Shown here in pieces: positions 16,325 through 25,944 of a DNA stretch of 64,000 nucleotides (positions within the stretch are counted from its first letter, which is position 1; every line of letters begins with the position of its first letter). The position numbers and the translations under genes were made by a program. The DNA is taken from NCBI GenBank assembly GCA_031264185.1, contig JAISEL010000023.1:32476-96475 (forward strand), in the 5' to 3' direction. The notes beneath the pieces are model-generated. The model was not told where the DNA came from. It did no database searches and worked only from the letters and a program-made list of their open reading frames with translations. The DNA is from Deltaproteobacteria bacterium (GTDB lineage: Bacteria; Desulfobacterota; Desulfarculia; Adiutricales; Adiutricaceae).

Positions 16325-18760
16325 ATGGTTGCTTACCGTAATGAACAGGAAATCGCCGATAAACTGCCCCTGCTGGCAGTCCGGGATGTGGTCATTTTTA
16401 CCAATATGATACTGCCTCTGTCCATTGGGCGGGATATTTCCATTAAGGCAGTGGAGGCAGCCCTAAGCGCTTCAAAGCAGCTGATAGTTGTCACTCAGAA
16501 GGACATCAGCCAGGATAATCCTGGTCCGGACGATCTTTATAAGGTCGGCACCGTGGCCCAGGTCACTCAGCAGATCCGTCTGCCCGACGGGCGTCTGAAG
16601 ATTTTGGTCCAAGGGCTGATCAAAGCCAGGGTCATCAAGATATCGTCCAAAGAATTATATTTAAATGCCAGTATCGAAGTCATTGAAGAGCCTCCTTCGC
16701 CGCCCGAATCGGTGGAGCTGGAGGCATTGATGAGAAACGTGAGGGAAAAAAGCCAGAGAATAATGTCTCTCCGGGAAATGCTGTCCGATGAGATAATCGG
16801 CTTGCTGGAAGGCCTGGATACCCCCGGACATTTAGCTGATCTTGTTATCAGTAATATCCAGGTCAAAACGGCTGAAGCCCAGAGAGTACTGGAAACGATT
16901 GATCCTGCTGAACGTCTGGCTATAGTTAATGATATCCTGAGCCAGGAGCTTAAAGTCACCCTGATGCAGGCCAAGCTGGATTCCGAGGCCCGGGAAGAGA
17001 TGGACCGCACCCAGCGGGAGTTTTATCTTCGGGAGCAGATGAGGGCCATTAAAAAAGAACTCGGTGACGACGGCAGTCACGACGATGAAACCAAAGAATA
17101 CCGGACCAGGATTAAAAACGCCCGTCTCCCCAAAATTGTAGCCACGGAAGCCGCCCGCCAGTTAGCCCGGCTGGAATGGATGCACTCCGATGCGGCTGAG
17201 GCGGCCATTATCCGCTCTTATCTGGACTGGATTGTTGAACTGCCCTGGTCGGTGACCACCAGAGACAGACTGGATCTTAGAGAAGCCAAAAATGTTCTGG
17301 ATGCCGATCATTATAATTTGGAGAAAGTTAAGGACCGGATTCTGGAGTACCTGGCGGTCATGAAACTTAACCGCCGTCAGAAGGGTCCTATTATCTGCTT
17401 TCTGGGACCTCCAGGAGTTGGGAAAACCAGTTTGGGCCAGTCTATCGCCCGGGCCATGGGCCGTAAGTTTGTCCGGTTTTCCCTGGGCGGTTTAAAAGAC
17501 GAAGCCGAGATCAGAGGCCACCGCAGGACTTATATAGGCGCTCTGCCGGGCCGGATTATCCAGGGCTTAAAGACAGCCGGCTCCAATAACCCGGTTTTTA
17601 TGCTGGATGAGGTCGATAAAATAGGTTCGGATTTCCGGGGCGATCCGGCTTCGGCTTTACTGGAAGTTTTGGATCCCGAGCAGAACGCCCATTTTTCCGA
17701 CCATTACTTAAATTTGCCGTTTGATCTGTCCAATGTGATGTTCATTACCACAGCCAACTTCATTGACTCCATTCCCCAGGCTCTGGAAGACCGGATGGAA
17801 GTCATCCACCTTTCCGGCTACACAGCCGAGGAAAAAGTGGCTATTGCCAGAAAGCATCTCCTGCCTCGCTTAATCAGAGATCACGGCCTGAAACCTGGTG
17901 ATCTGACCGTTCAGGATACAGCCATAAGTCAGATTATCAGCGGCTATACCGAGGAAGCCGGGTTGAGGGGGCTGGACCGGAAACTGGCTGCCATCTGCCG
18001 CAAAGTGGCCCGCAAAGTAGCCGAGGGACAGATAAGGCCAAGCCGGATATCCTCCGGTCAGCTGACGAAGTTCTTAGGGCCTCCCGAAGTTCTGCCGGAG
18101 CCGGAACGCCGGGCCGATCAGTCTGGAGTAGTCACCGGTCTGGCTTGGACAGAAAGCGGCGGCGACATAATGTACATAGAGGTCCGGACCATGCTCGGCA
18201 AAGGCAATCTTTCTTTGACCGGCCAATTGGGCGATGTAATGAAAGAAAGCGCCCAGACTGTTCTGGCCTATATTCGGGCCCACACACAGGAACTGGGTCT
18301 GGCGGCCGACTTTTTTGAAAATCTGGATATTCATATCCATGTGCCGGCCGGTTCAATTCCCAAAGAAGGTCCCTCGGCCGGAGTGGCCCTGCTGTCGGCT
18401 CTCCTTTCAGCTTTAATAGACCGTCCCACGCCCAAAAATCTGGCTATGACCGGAGAAATAACTCTTCGGGGACAGATTTTGGCCATAGGCGGTTTGAAAG
18501 AAAAAGCCCTGGCCGCTTTACGGGCCAGGATAACCAAGATTATCATCCCCCGCCAGAACCAGAAAGATCTGGCCGAGTTGCCCCAGACACTGAAAAGGCA
18601 GGTTGAGTTTTTACTGGTTGATAATATCCGGGAACTTCTGGCCATTGTTTTTCCGGACTGTCAGTTCCAGCCGGCCAGGCCCTTTTCCCAGCCGTCCAGA
18701 CCAAGGCTCAGGCCCAGACCCAGGCCTCCCCGGCGCCGGACCCAGATTCAGGGACAATGA
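16325..18760 (+). CDS. lon: ATP-dependent Lon protease
   Basis: An 811-residue Lon protease. The N-terminal LON substrate-binding domain begins LLAVRDVVIFTNMILPLSIG; the AAA+ domain has Walker A GPPGVGKTS (about residue 360), Walker B VFMLDEVDKIG and sensor ITTANFIDSIP; the C-terminal serine protease domain has the catalytic serine in PKEGPSAGVAL (about residue 682) and the lysine in IGGLKEKALAA (about 725). It degrades misfolded and regulatory proteins in the cytoplasm. The last 35 residues are an unusual arginine- and proline-rich tail (RPRLRPRPRPPRRR) not part of the conserved fold. The stop overlaps the start of the radical SAM gene by four bases. Confidence 0.97.
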   Translation: MVAYRNEQEIADKLPLLAVRDVVIFTNMILPLSIGRDISIKAVEAALSASKQLIVVTQKDISQDNPGPDDLYKVGTVAQVTQQIRLPDGRLKILVQGLIKARVIKISSKELYLNASIEVIEEPPSPPESVELEALMRNVREKSQRIMSLREMLSDEIIGLLEGLDTPGHLADLVISNIQVKTAEAQRVLETIDPAERLAIVNDILSQELKVTLMQAKLDSEAREEMDRTQREFYLREQMRAIKKELGDDGSHDDETKEYRTRIKNARLPKIVATEAARQLARLEWMHSDAAEAAIIRSYLDWIVELPWSVTTRDRLDLREAKNVLDADHYNLEKVKDRILEYLAVMKLNRRQKGPIICFLGPPGVGKTSLGQSIARAMGRKFVRFSLGGLKDEAEIRGHRRTYIGALPGRIIQGLKTAGSNNPVFMLDEVDKIGSDFRGDPASALLEVLDPEQNAHFSDHYLNLPFDLSNVMFITTANFIDSIPQALEDRMEVIHLSGYTAEEKVAIARKHLLPRLIRDHGLKPGDLTVQDTAISQIISGYTEEAGLRGLDRKLAAICRKVARKVAEGQIRPSRISSGQLTKFLGPPEVLPEPERRADQSGVVTGLAWTESGGDIMYIEVRTMLGKGNLSLTGQLGDVMKESAQTVLAYIRAHTQELGLAADFFENLDIHIHVPAGSIPKEGPSAGVALLSALLSALIDRPTPKNLAMTGEITLRGQILAIGGLKEKALAALRARITKIIIPRQNQKDLAELPQTLKRQVEFLLVDNIRELLAIVFPDCQFQPARPFSQPSRPRLRPRPRPPRRRTQIQGQ

Positions 18761-19719
18761 ATCATCTTTACCGAGCCTGCCGGCTGTGCGGGCACAATTG
18801 TCTGGCTGACAGGCAAAACGGCCAAAAAGGACGCTGCCGGGCCGGAACAACCATCGGACTGGCTCAGGCTGTTATACATCACGGCGAGGAACCGCCCTTG
18901 TCCGGGATTTATCCGGGCGGTTCGGGGGCCATATTTTTTTCCCGCTGTAATCTGGCCTGCGCTTTTTGCCAGAACTGGCAGATCTCCCAGACTCCGGGGG
19001 CGGGTACGGACATAACCGGGGAAAATCTGGTGGAATTGATGTTCACCCTGGCCGAAAAAGGGGTCTACAATATTAATCTGGTCTCCCCGACACCGTATGT
19101 TCTGGAAATTGCCAGGGCCATTGAGAAGGCTAAAGTAGGCGGACTTAACCTGCCTATCGTTTACAATACCGGCGGCTATGACTCTCTTCAGGCTCTGGCT
19201 ATTCTGGAAGGCCTGGTGGATGTCTATCTGCCGGACGCCAAAATCGCCCAGGATCCCAGTCTTCCTCCCGGCGAGCCAGATCCGGTTGCTATGAGACTGT
19301 TCGGAGCCGGAGATTACGCCCCGGTCAACTGTCTGGCTTTACTTGAAATGAAAAGGCAGACCGGAACTCTAACTGTGGACGGCCGAGGTCTGGCTTCCCG
19401 GGGATTAATGGTCAGACATCTGGTCCTGCCCGACGATCTGGCCCGGACCAGCGTTCTGCTGCCTTGGCTGGCCGAAAATCTGGGCAAAGATCTGGTTTTA
19501 AGCTTAATGGCCCAGTATCATCCCAATTACCGTATAAAAAGTGACGATAATTTTGAGTTCAGGCAGTTTCCGGGGCTGACCAGACCGTTAAGCATCAGAG
19601 AGTACGACACGGCTGTGGAGCAGGCCTGGTCTTTGGGATTAGAAAATACCTTTGTTCAGGATCTGGCGGCTGCCACGTCCTACAGGCCTGATTTTAACAA
19701 GCCTGACGCCTTTAACTGA
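18757..19719 (+). CDS. Radical SAM protein of the COG1313 (PflA-like) group
   Basis: A 320-residue radical SAM enzyme. The N-terminus has a cysteine cluster, CRLCGHNCLADRQNG followed by GRCRAG, typical of the COG1313 group, and the [4Fe-4S] cluster motif CNLACAFC (CxxxCxxC, about residues 64-71). The next lines, GGYDSLQALAIL and VYLPDAKI, follow the family pattern; the LAQYHPNYR motif appears near the end as SLMAQYHPN. The family is usually annotated as pyruvate formate-lyase activating enzyme-like, but the substrate is not known and no formate lyase gene is present. It is coupled to lon through an ATGA overlap. Confidence 0.85.
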   Translation: MNHLYRACRLCGHNCLADRQNGQKGRCRAGTTIGLAQAVIHHGEEPPLSGIYPGGSGAIFFSRCNLACAFCQNWQISQTPGAGTDITGENLVELMFTLAEKGVYNINLVSPTPYVLEIARAIEKAKVGGLNLPIVYNTGGYDSLQALAILEGLVDVYLPDAKIAQDPSLPPGEPDPVAMRLFGAGDYAPVNCLALLEMKRQTGTLTVDGRGLASRGLMVRHLVLPDDLARTSVLLPWLAENLGKDLVLSLMAQYHPNYRIKSDDNFEFRQFPGLTRPLSIREYDTAVEQAWSLGLENTFVQDLAAATSYRPDFNKPDAFN

Positions 19720-19843
19720 AAATTACGGGGCCGGACTTTCTTCAAACTGACGTTCGTCCGTCAAAAATTCCAGGCGGCCAGGACCTGCAGTATCAGCGGA
19801 TTGAGCAGTCATGTGTTACTTGGTCAGATAAGTGAGAAGAGCT

Positions 19844-20521
19844 ATGAATCTGGACAGATACCAGAATAAATTAGACCGCCTGAAAAAACTCGACCCGGAC
19901 CAGACAATTTTCGGCGCCGAAAGCCATGAGTACAGACAGAATCCACCCTTGCCGCCCGAAAAACTGGCCTCTTTTGAATCCCAGTTCGGTCTCAGCCTGC
20001 CCGAAGATTACCGGGAATATCTTTTAAAAGTCGCTGACGGGGGGCTTGGTCCATTTTACGGCCTCTACAGTCTGGGTGGGGGCGATGAAGAACCGCCGGA
20101 CTATTCTAAGCCTTTTGGCCTCTCTGCCGAAGAGAATCTGAGACTGTTTGATGTTTATGCGGAAATAGACCGCCGTCTCAAAGCTTATGGGCCGGCGATG
20201 GATGCGGACCTGGAAACAGAGCTTTTCGAGAAATACTTCCGGGAGCTAAGCCGGGATACAGACTGCGGATTTGTCTATCTGTGCACCGAGGGCTGCGGTA
20301 TGTACAACATCTTAATAGTTAACGGACCGGCTCACGGCACAGTCTGGTTTCATGATCTGGCCAATGACGCAGGTATTTTCCCTCTGACTAGTCCGGTCAC
20401 CGGGAAACCTCTGGGTTTTGGCGAATGGCTGGAAATCTGGCTGGACACATCAATTTCTTCTTTGTCCGACGGCTCGGAAGAATTGGCCAGTTACTCAGAA
20501 TTTATTAAACAGGATAACTGA
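19844..20521 (+). CDS. SMI1/KNR4-family protein
   Basis: A 225-residue protein with a SMI1/KNR4 (SUKH) domain: LASFESQFGLSLPEDYREYL then KVADGGLGPFYGLYSLGG, the diagnostic LP.DYR.FL...DGG.GP.YG...L pattern. Bacterial SUKH proteins are often immunity proteins against contact-dependent or secreted nuclease toxins; others have unknown housekeeping roles. No toxin gene is adjacent. The ATG at 19844 follows AGAAGAG closely; an in-frame GTG at 19832 lacks a ribosome binding site. Confidence 0.82.
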   Translation: MNLDRYQNKLDRLKKLDPDQTIFGAESHEYRQNPPLPPEKLASFESQFGLSLPEDYREYLLKVADGGLGPFYGLYSLGGGDEEPPDYSKPFGLSAEENLRLFDVYAEIDRRLKAYGPAMDADLETELFEKYFRELSRDTDCGFVYLCTEGCGMYNILIVNGPAHGTVWFHDLANDAGIFPLTSPVTGKPLGFGEWLEIWLDTSISSLSDGSEELASYSEFIKQDN

Positions 20522-20699
20522 GCTTAAATTATTTAAGACTTCGGTGTCCCTGGCCGGCCACACTTAAGCCGCCAAAGGGCTTCATTCACCATGGCGGGGT
20601 TAAAACGTTTTGAGTCATTTTAAAAGCAGCTCCGGCTGTCCGTCTGACTGTCGTGAGGCGCCGGTATTACCCATTCCGGGCCAAAGGCGATCTTGACCC

Positions 20700-21098
20700 A
20701 TGGGCGAACTCAGCATTGAAAAAGTCAGACAGGGCTATAAGGATTTATATTATTTAGTCTCGTATTATGATCGGGACCTCAGTCAAACTGTGACTAAAAA
20801 ATATTTAATCGGCCATCTGGATTCTAAAAATGGAAGACCAATATTAAATAATGAATATTATAACTTAATAAATATAAATAATGAACTTCCTGAACTGCTG
20901 CTTATTAAATTTCCGAAAATTAATCCTTTTAAAAGAACTGAGATCGCTGATGCTGGAGATCAGAGTAAAAAATATGACTTAATACCTTTAAGTAGTGAAC
21001 CAAAGAAATTAGGCCTACTGCATTCTATTTCAGTTCCTATTATGCGGCTAAATTCAAAATGCTGGGATAAAATAAAAGATTTTTTAAGTTTTAGTTGA
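20700..21098 (+). CDS. Possible N-terminal fragment of an IS1634/IS4-like transposase
   Basis: The 132-residue frame starts KVRQGYKDLYYLVSYYDRD and continues KKYLIGHLDSKNGRPI. The same pattern (KxxKGxxYYYLVESYRD...RxxYLGKLDxxTG) opens many IS1634/IS4-type transposases. The remainder has no DDE motif and is AT-rich, and the frame ends where the catalytic domain should start. It is most likely a truncated transposase rather than a working gene, but a small independent protein cannot be excluded. No inverted repeats were found around it. Confidence 0.4.
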   Translation: MGELSIEKVRQGYKDLYYLVSYYDRDLSQTVTKKYLIGHLDSKNGRPILNNEYYNLININNELPELLLIKFPKINPFKRTEIADAGDQSKKYDLIPLSSEPKKLGLLHSISVPIMRLNSKCWDKIKDFLSFS

Positions 21099-22395
21099 CA
21101 AGCATGCCAATATCATGTTTTATATATATTTTTTGCCGCACCTGTCCAGAAAAAAATCACGTAAAATCAATAATCACTGGTCATTGATTCCAAGACCTCC
21201 CGCAGGCGCCTTTCAGCCGCTATACATCGGGGAAGTTTGCCGTCAGGGATCGGTCATTCCAGTGGCTGTCAGCCGCCGACAGGGTGCATAACACCCCCGC
21301 AGCCGAATTCAAGCCGCAGTTTTCATCGTCTGAGGTTTGACTAATCCGGGCGGTACGCAACGGGGCTTATGCTTCAGCTTTAGTGCAGGCCAGATGCATT
21401 TTAAGATTTCCCTCCGATTCGGCGGTAAAGGCGAGGCCGGCAGGATATTCCCTGAATCTGTCACGGCACAGGCAGGGCCGCCAAAGGCCGGCGGTGAAGG
21501 CAGAGAGGCCGGACTGTTTCAGCCTGACTCCGCCTGGACGGGCTGTCATGACCCGGAATCGTGACCGGTCCGATTTCCCGGACAGCATAACAGCATAACT
21601 GATGCCCAGCTCAACCGGCTGCATTGAGGACCTGATTTCTTTGGCTGCCTGACACCCTATCCTGGCTGGACAAAAAAAAGGCTGTTCTTGCGGGCAGTCC
21701 TGCAAGGGAGAAGCGGTGTTTTTTGGGGGACAGCAAGCCTCAGACCCCGTCAAGGATGGTTAGGAAATTAAATCGCCGTTTTTGACGGTTGAAAGGTCGC
21801 TGTTATCAAGGAGTTACGAAGAAGGACTCAGGTTTTTGAAATTTTCTTGGACGGCTGTGATTTTTTGCGGCTAATGGCTGAATAATATTTGTATAGATGG
21901 CTATTTAAATATTTTTATATTAATATTTTCTTTATTGGTAGTAATATAATTTTTTTCTAAAAAATAGTATATATATTTATAAATCCTTGTTTTGCTCAAT
22001 CTGGTCTTTGGCCGGACCGGTTGAGGCTATAGCAGGCCGGGTCATACCGGAACAGTCATTCAGTGAGTTATTTTCTAATTACAGCCGGACCAGATGTGTG
22101 TCTGAAGGGCCAAAAGACACCTTAGGAGGTTAGGCAGAGCTATTGCAAAGGCCGATTTTAAATATAATTTTAATAAATTAGTTGTAATAATATTTTTTAA
22201 TAGTTTTATGCGTTAGTAAATTCATGTATTATTGTTTTTTTAGGTTTAAAGAGAGAAATTGCTAACTTAATTGAACCTAAAAAAGGAGGACCGGAATTTC
22301 AGACCAAAAATTTTTTTATATCTGATGTGTCTTTGGGTTATAATCAGCCAGTCCGGCATTTTGTTCCGGCCAGTCTGTTTTCCGGGGGAGAGTTT
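21099..22395. other. Gene-poor region before the NifX-like genes
   Basis: About 1.3 kb. The first half is GC-rich with open frames on both strands that have no recognisable domain or ribosome binding site (for instance a minus-strand frame at 21367-21753), and looks like decayed coding sequence. The second half (21850-22260) is very AT-rich and looks like an intergenic leader. I see no structured RNA that I recognise. Confidence 0.4.
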
Positions 22396-22896
22396 ATGTC
22401 TGAGAAGAAAACGTCCGATGGTCTCCCAAAAACCTCTTCACCGAAAAGCCAAGAGGCTGCGGCCGCTCAGAAGCCGGAAGCCGGCCTGGAATCGGGCGGC
22501 AGCACGGCCCCCAGAGGATATAAGATAGCTGTGGCTATGGACTCCTTTGAAGAGGTGGACGTCTTGCCTGGAGCTCATCACCTGACTGTATATCAAGCCG
22601 ACGGCCAGGGTGATTTCCAGAAGCAACCGCCCATCCGTCTGGCTGAGTTTCCGATGGAAGAGATTGTCCATAGAGGTGACACCGACTATCCCCGAGACAT
22701 GGCTAAATTGGCGGCCTGGCTTAAAACTCTGGAAAGCTGTTTAGAATCGGTCGGTTGCCTGGTTGTCAAAGATTTTGCCGTTGATGCGGATTATTTCTTC
22801 GCCCTTAATCAGGACAGATCACTGGTTTCGGTGGAACACTTTCAGGCTGAGGAACTTAAGGAACTGTCCTTTTTTGCCCTAGGCGAGACCGAATAA
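22396..22896 (+). CDS. NifX/NifB C-terminal-like protein (dinitrogenase FeMo-co binding fold)
   Basis: A 166-residue protein. After a low-complexity N-terminus (about 40 residues) the sequence GYKIAVAMDSFEEVDVLPGA, HHLTVYQADGQGDF, LAEFP, and LESCLESVGCLVVKDF follows the Nitro_FeMo-Co (NifX/NafY/NifB C-terminal) fold: first strand KIAVA.., an H-like turn, a second strand with VY..., then a helix with C..V.V. The domain binds iron-molybdenum cofactor precursors in nitrogenase assembly, but orphan members are common in anaerobes. A GGGGGAGAG ribosome binding site fixes the start. The later gene at 23469 is a diverged homologue with the same layout. The role is not certain. Confidence 0.5.
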   Translation: MSEKKTSDGLPKTSSPKSQEAAAAQKPEAGLESGGSTAPRGYKIAVAMDSFEEVDVLPGAHHLTVYQADGQGDFQKQPPIRLAEFPMEEIVHRGDTDYPRDMAKLAAWLKTLESCLESVGCLVVKDFAVDADYFFALNQDRSLVSVEHFQAEELKELSFFALGETE

Positions 22897-23036
22897 TAAG
22901 CCGGGATTGAAAGAGCTTCTTGCCGTTATTTTCTTCAGTTAAGCTATAAACAACAGCTACTTAAGGCCAAAGTCAGGAAGCCTTTTGTCCGAAACGCCGT
23001 GAAACTCCGACCGTGAGGCCGGTGATGTGAGATAAG

Positions 23037-23201
23037 GTGTCTGAAAAACTCCGGGCTGAATTAAAACGTCTTAAAGGCGGCTGTAAAAATAACGCTGATC
23101 CGGCCGGCGCCTTAAACATTTTAGCGGCCGGGCAGACCGTCGCTGCCGGCTGCGGAGATTCAGACTTTAGTCAGCCAGTTAAGCAGGAACCAGGGCAGTA
23201 G
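23037..23201 (+). CDS. Possible 54-residue protein between the two NifX-like genes
   Basis: A GTG-initiated frame (SEKLRAELKRLKGGCKNNADP, then LAAGQTVAAGCGDS) preceded by GAGATAAG. It has two cysteines and no recognisable domain. The composition is coding-like and the position between two related genes is suggestive, but there is no independent support. Confidence 0.22.
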   Translation: MSEKLRAELKRLKGGCKNNADPAGALNILAAGQTVAAGCGDSDFSQPVKQEPGQ

Positions 23202-23468
23202 ACCGGGAGCGGTAATGTTTCTGGCTCAATGACAAGCCTCCGGCTTCAGGCTGAGCAGGATGTCAAAAAAAACAGAACTACAGCCAAAGCGGCCGTTAAA
23301 AGGCCCGATTTGCCAACCGGCCGGACAGAGGCCTTTTTGGGCTCCGGCTCTGTAATCATGATGCTAAAAAACTGCATGCCTTTAGCATCCAACCGCCAAG
23401 TCCGGCTATCGGCTGAAATTAGTCAGCCCTAAGGCTGAGGGAAAACAAACCGTTTTTTAGGAGTTTAA

Positions 23469-24212
23469 ATGGCCAAAGACCCAGGTTTGCCAGACGCTAG
23501 TGAAATAAATATTGATCTGGAGCTTATAGGGCGGAAAGTGAAAAAAGAGGAGTTTGTGCCTCCGCTGGGGTTTAAAGTGGCCTGCGCTTTTGGCTCGGAC
23601 GGCAATTTCGGGCCTCTGCCCGGCTCGGAGACTCTGGTTATCTACGAGACCGGTCCAGACGGTCATTTTACGGAAATTCAAAAGTTTCATTTAGCCCGGA
23701 TAGGTCTGAACAAGACCCCCAAAAGCGAAAGGGCCGTTACCAGGAAAAATTCTCTCCTAGCTGTCCGGATAAATACTTTGGGGTCTTTTCTGGAGGGTGT
23801 CGAGTGTCTGGTGTCCAGAGAAGTCTTCAGTCCAATGGACTTTTTTATCAGTGTACCCAATCCTAACTGTTTGACTATTATTATTACTGACTACGATTTC
23901 AGTCCCAAGACTCTCAGGATTCTGGCATATCATACATTTTGCCGTTTGCCCAATATTGATGACGAACATCGTCCCGGCTACCTGTATCTGGACTGCGAGG
24001 CTGAGGAAGAAAGCAATAGTTCGACCGACCGGGAGATCCTTCTGCCGATCTTTAATTCAGGCCTGTTTAGGGAGATTTTGGTCAGTTTTTCGGCCCTGCC
24101 TAAGTGGCTTGGTCCTACAGTGAGGGATCTTTTTATGACCTATAAGACTGTGCTTAAAACCCAGTACCGGGTTTTGGTGTCCATAAAGCCGACCATATTC
24201 CCGCAGGATTAA
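23469..24212 (+). CDS. NifX/NifB C-terminal-like protein, second paralogue
   Basis: A 247-residue protein. Residues 35-130 repeat the organisation of the protein at 22396: PPLGFKVACAFGSDGNFGPL, ETLVIYETGPDGHF, LARIG, LAVRINTLGSFLEGVECLVS. This fits the Nitro_FeMo-Co domain, in which a helix ending in a cysteine-valine strand is typical. The C-terminal 110 residues (from YDFSPKTLRILAY on) are extra and unrecognised. A TTTAGGAGT ribosome binding site precedes the ATG. Its partner lies 570 bases upstream on the same strand. An orphan molybdate-type ABC ATPase follows at 25.2 kb, which may or may not be related. Confidence 0.48.
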   Translation: MAKDPGLPDASEINIDLELIGRKVKKEEFVPPLGFKVACAFGSDGNFGPLPGSETLVIYETGPDGHFTEIQKFHLARIGLNKTPKSERAVTRKNSLLAVRINTLGSFLEGVECLVSREVFSPMDFFISVPNPNCLTIIITDYDFSPKTLRILAYHTFCRLPNIDDEHRPGYLYLDCEAEEESNSSTDREILLPIFNSGLFREILVSFSALPKWLGPTVRDLFMTYKTVLKTQYRVLVSIKPTIFPQD

Positions 24213-24624
24213 AATTTATAGCCTATGGAGGTATTTTTAGATTATTATCAAATAATTATGATTTTTTTCCGCCTTTAAGATGATCTTACGGTATTAATTA
24301 ATCTAGATGTTCCGGGCGGCAATTTTTTCAGCCGGCTTATGGGACCAATAAATAACCGTAAATTACCCCGCAGCCGGCCACTGGGGCTTTGATGCAGTAT
24401 TTATCAGCCATAGTTTTATTTCTGAATTCGGGCGGCCCTTATTGGTACTATGGCCCTTTTGACCGGAAATCCAGTTGAGGCCGTCCAGCCAGTCCGGTTA
24501 CCGGGTCTCCGGCCTGGGAGCCTGCCGGATTGTGTGGTTTCAAATCCTTTAAGCCGTTGATTTAACTAGATTTTCCCGAACAGGCTGTTTGGCGGAATAT
24601 TCAATAAATTCAAGGGTTTATTGC

Positions 24625-24662
24625 TGTCACCTGACAGGCTCTCAGGAGCCTGTCAGGTGACA
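24625..24662. repeat. Perfect 16-bp inverted repeat (hairpin)
   Basis: TGTCACCTGACAGGCT at 24625-24640 is exactly complementary to 24647-24662, with loop CTCAGG. There is no T-run on either side, so it is not an obvious terminator. It could be a protein-binding palindrome or a REP-like element. Confidence 0.8.
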
Positions 24663-24716
24663 ATGTTAAGCGGTTGATTTTACAGGGTGTTTTACTAACG
24701 GGCCTGTTGACGAAAG

Positions 24717-24959
24717 TTGATTGAAATAAACAGCTGGTATAATTCAAAAACCTATGCTCCGGAGCTTGGACATCTTATGTTGATGCAGGGAGGAGAGGTG
24801 CTTAGAGGCAGAAACCGTCTCATGTTCACCGAAGAATACATAGCTGATAAAATTCAGCGGAGTCTGCCTCTCAGTATGATACTCCAGCAAGTTAACTTGG
24901 ATTTCATTAACGAGCTGCTGGATTATCAGGCCAGCTGGGGTATCAGGTATTTAGAATAA
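24717..24959 (+). CDS. Possible small hypothetical protein
   Basis: An 80-residue frame with a TTG start (IEINSWYNSKTYAPELGH...). It has coding-like composition, no signal peptide and no domain that I recognise; ribosome binding site support is weak. It may be a remnant. Confidence 0.25.
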   Translation: MIEINSWYNSKTYAPELGHLMLMQGGEVLRGRNRLMFTEEYIADKIQRSLPLSMILQQVNLDFINELLDYQASWGIRYLE

Positions 24960-24975
24960 ACGTTATGCCTTCGCA

Positions 24976-25101
24976 AACCGTCATGAGGCCAGATCTTCAC
25001 CCCGGGTCATGAATCAGGCCGTCGGCAACGACTCGGCGCCCCAGCATATGTTTGTCAAAAACACCGAAAAATTAAATATGTTGTCTGATTCTACGGTAAA
25101 A
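24976..25101. repeat. Dispersed repeat, copy A
   Basis: About 125 bases that share the blocks CGTCATGA, CTTCACCCC, GTCATGAATCA and ATATGTTGTCTGATTC with copy B at 53441-53560; the last block is also present at 39570-39613. The blocks are in the same order with diverged spacers, so these are remnants of one mobile element or repeat family. Confidence 0.6.
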
Positions 25102-25209
25102 TAGATGCTATAAAAACACTCTAAGTTGATAGGTATTTAGGAAGTTGTATTTTTGTTTTTTTGTCCTTGAAACGGCTATTTATTTACCCAAGATAGTCCC
25201 AGTTTAAAG

Positions 25210-25944
25210 TCAGCATGTCTGGCTGCGGCTGCCTGGCTGGGGAGCAATTTCCTCAGTCGGGGTGGCAAAACGGGCCATGGCCGTAATAGGGGCTCCGGGT
25301 CTGGTCATGCGGACCACAGTTCCGGCTAAGACCTCAATTTCGTCATGGGAGTGGCTGACATAGAGGATAGGCAGATCCAAATTCCGGAGGTTCTTCAGAT
25401 AGGGCATGATTTCTTCTTTGCGCTCCTGATCCAGAGCACTCAGGGGCTCATCTAAAAACAGTATCTCAGGTGAGGCGGCCAGAGCCCTAGCCAGGGCCGT
25501 GCGTTGACGCTCCCCCCCTGACAGAGTTTCTGGCCGCCGATCCATCAGGTGGCCTATGCCTAAGATGTCGAGGAGATGGTTCATATCCAATTTTCTCGCT
25601 TCTTTGCGGCCCAGGCGGCGGGAGGCTCTTTTTTGTCCGTAATCCAGATTCTGTTTAACAGTCAGATGAGGGAAAAGGGCTCCTTCCTGAAAGACATAGC
25701 CTAAAGGACGGCGATAGGTCGGCAGAAAAAAATGCTCGCTTTGCCAGACTGTACCATTAACCGATACAAAGCCCTGAGCCCTGGTCAGACCGGAAAGACA
25801 TCGCAGAAAAGTCGTTTTGCCGGAACCTGAGGGGCCGGTAATGGCCGTAATTCCTTGACCGGGCAGAGTCAGGTCAAAGTGAAACTCCAGACGGGTTCCG
25901 TCCGGGTTGGGGTAAGAAAGCATCAATTTGGATTCGATGCTCAT
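25210..25944 (-). CDS. modC: ModC-like ABC transporter ATPase, no TOBE domain
   Basis: A 244-residue ABC ATPase. Visible motifs: Walker A GPSGSGKTTF, Q-loop YVFQEGALFPHLTV, signature LSGGERQRTALARAL, Walker B ILFLDEPLSALD, and the switch histidine in YVSHSHDEI. The YRRPLGYVFQEGALFPHL and GTVVRM segments are characteristic of molybdate/tungstate importers (ModC). Normal ModC has a C-terminal TOBE (mop) domain of about 120 residues; here only a short tail (ITAMARFATPTEEIAP) follows. The permease and binding-protein genes are not nearby, so it must work with partners elsewhere or is an orphan. Confidence 0.75.
   Translation of the reverse strand: MSIESKLMLSYPNPDGTRLEFHFDLTLPGQGITAITGPSGSGKTTFLRCLSGLTRAQGFVSVNGTVWQSEHFFLPTYRRPLGYVFQEGALFPHLTVKQNLDYGQKRASRRLGRKEARKLDMNHLLDILGIGHLMDRRPETLSGGERQRTALARALAASPEILFLDEPLSALDQERKEEIMPYLKNLRNLDLPILYVSHSHDEIEVLAGTVVRMTRPGAPITAMARFATPTEEIAPQPGSRSQTC

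Noticed and set aside
21367..21753. Minus-strand 128-residue frame
   Set aside because: It has no domain, no ribosome binding site and an odd composition (many C, P and R). Competing frames on the plus strand overlap it.
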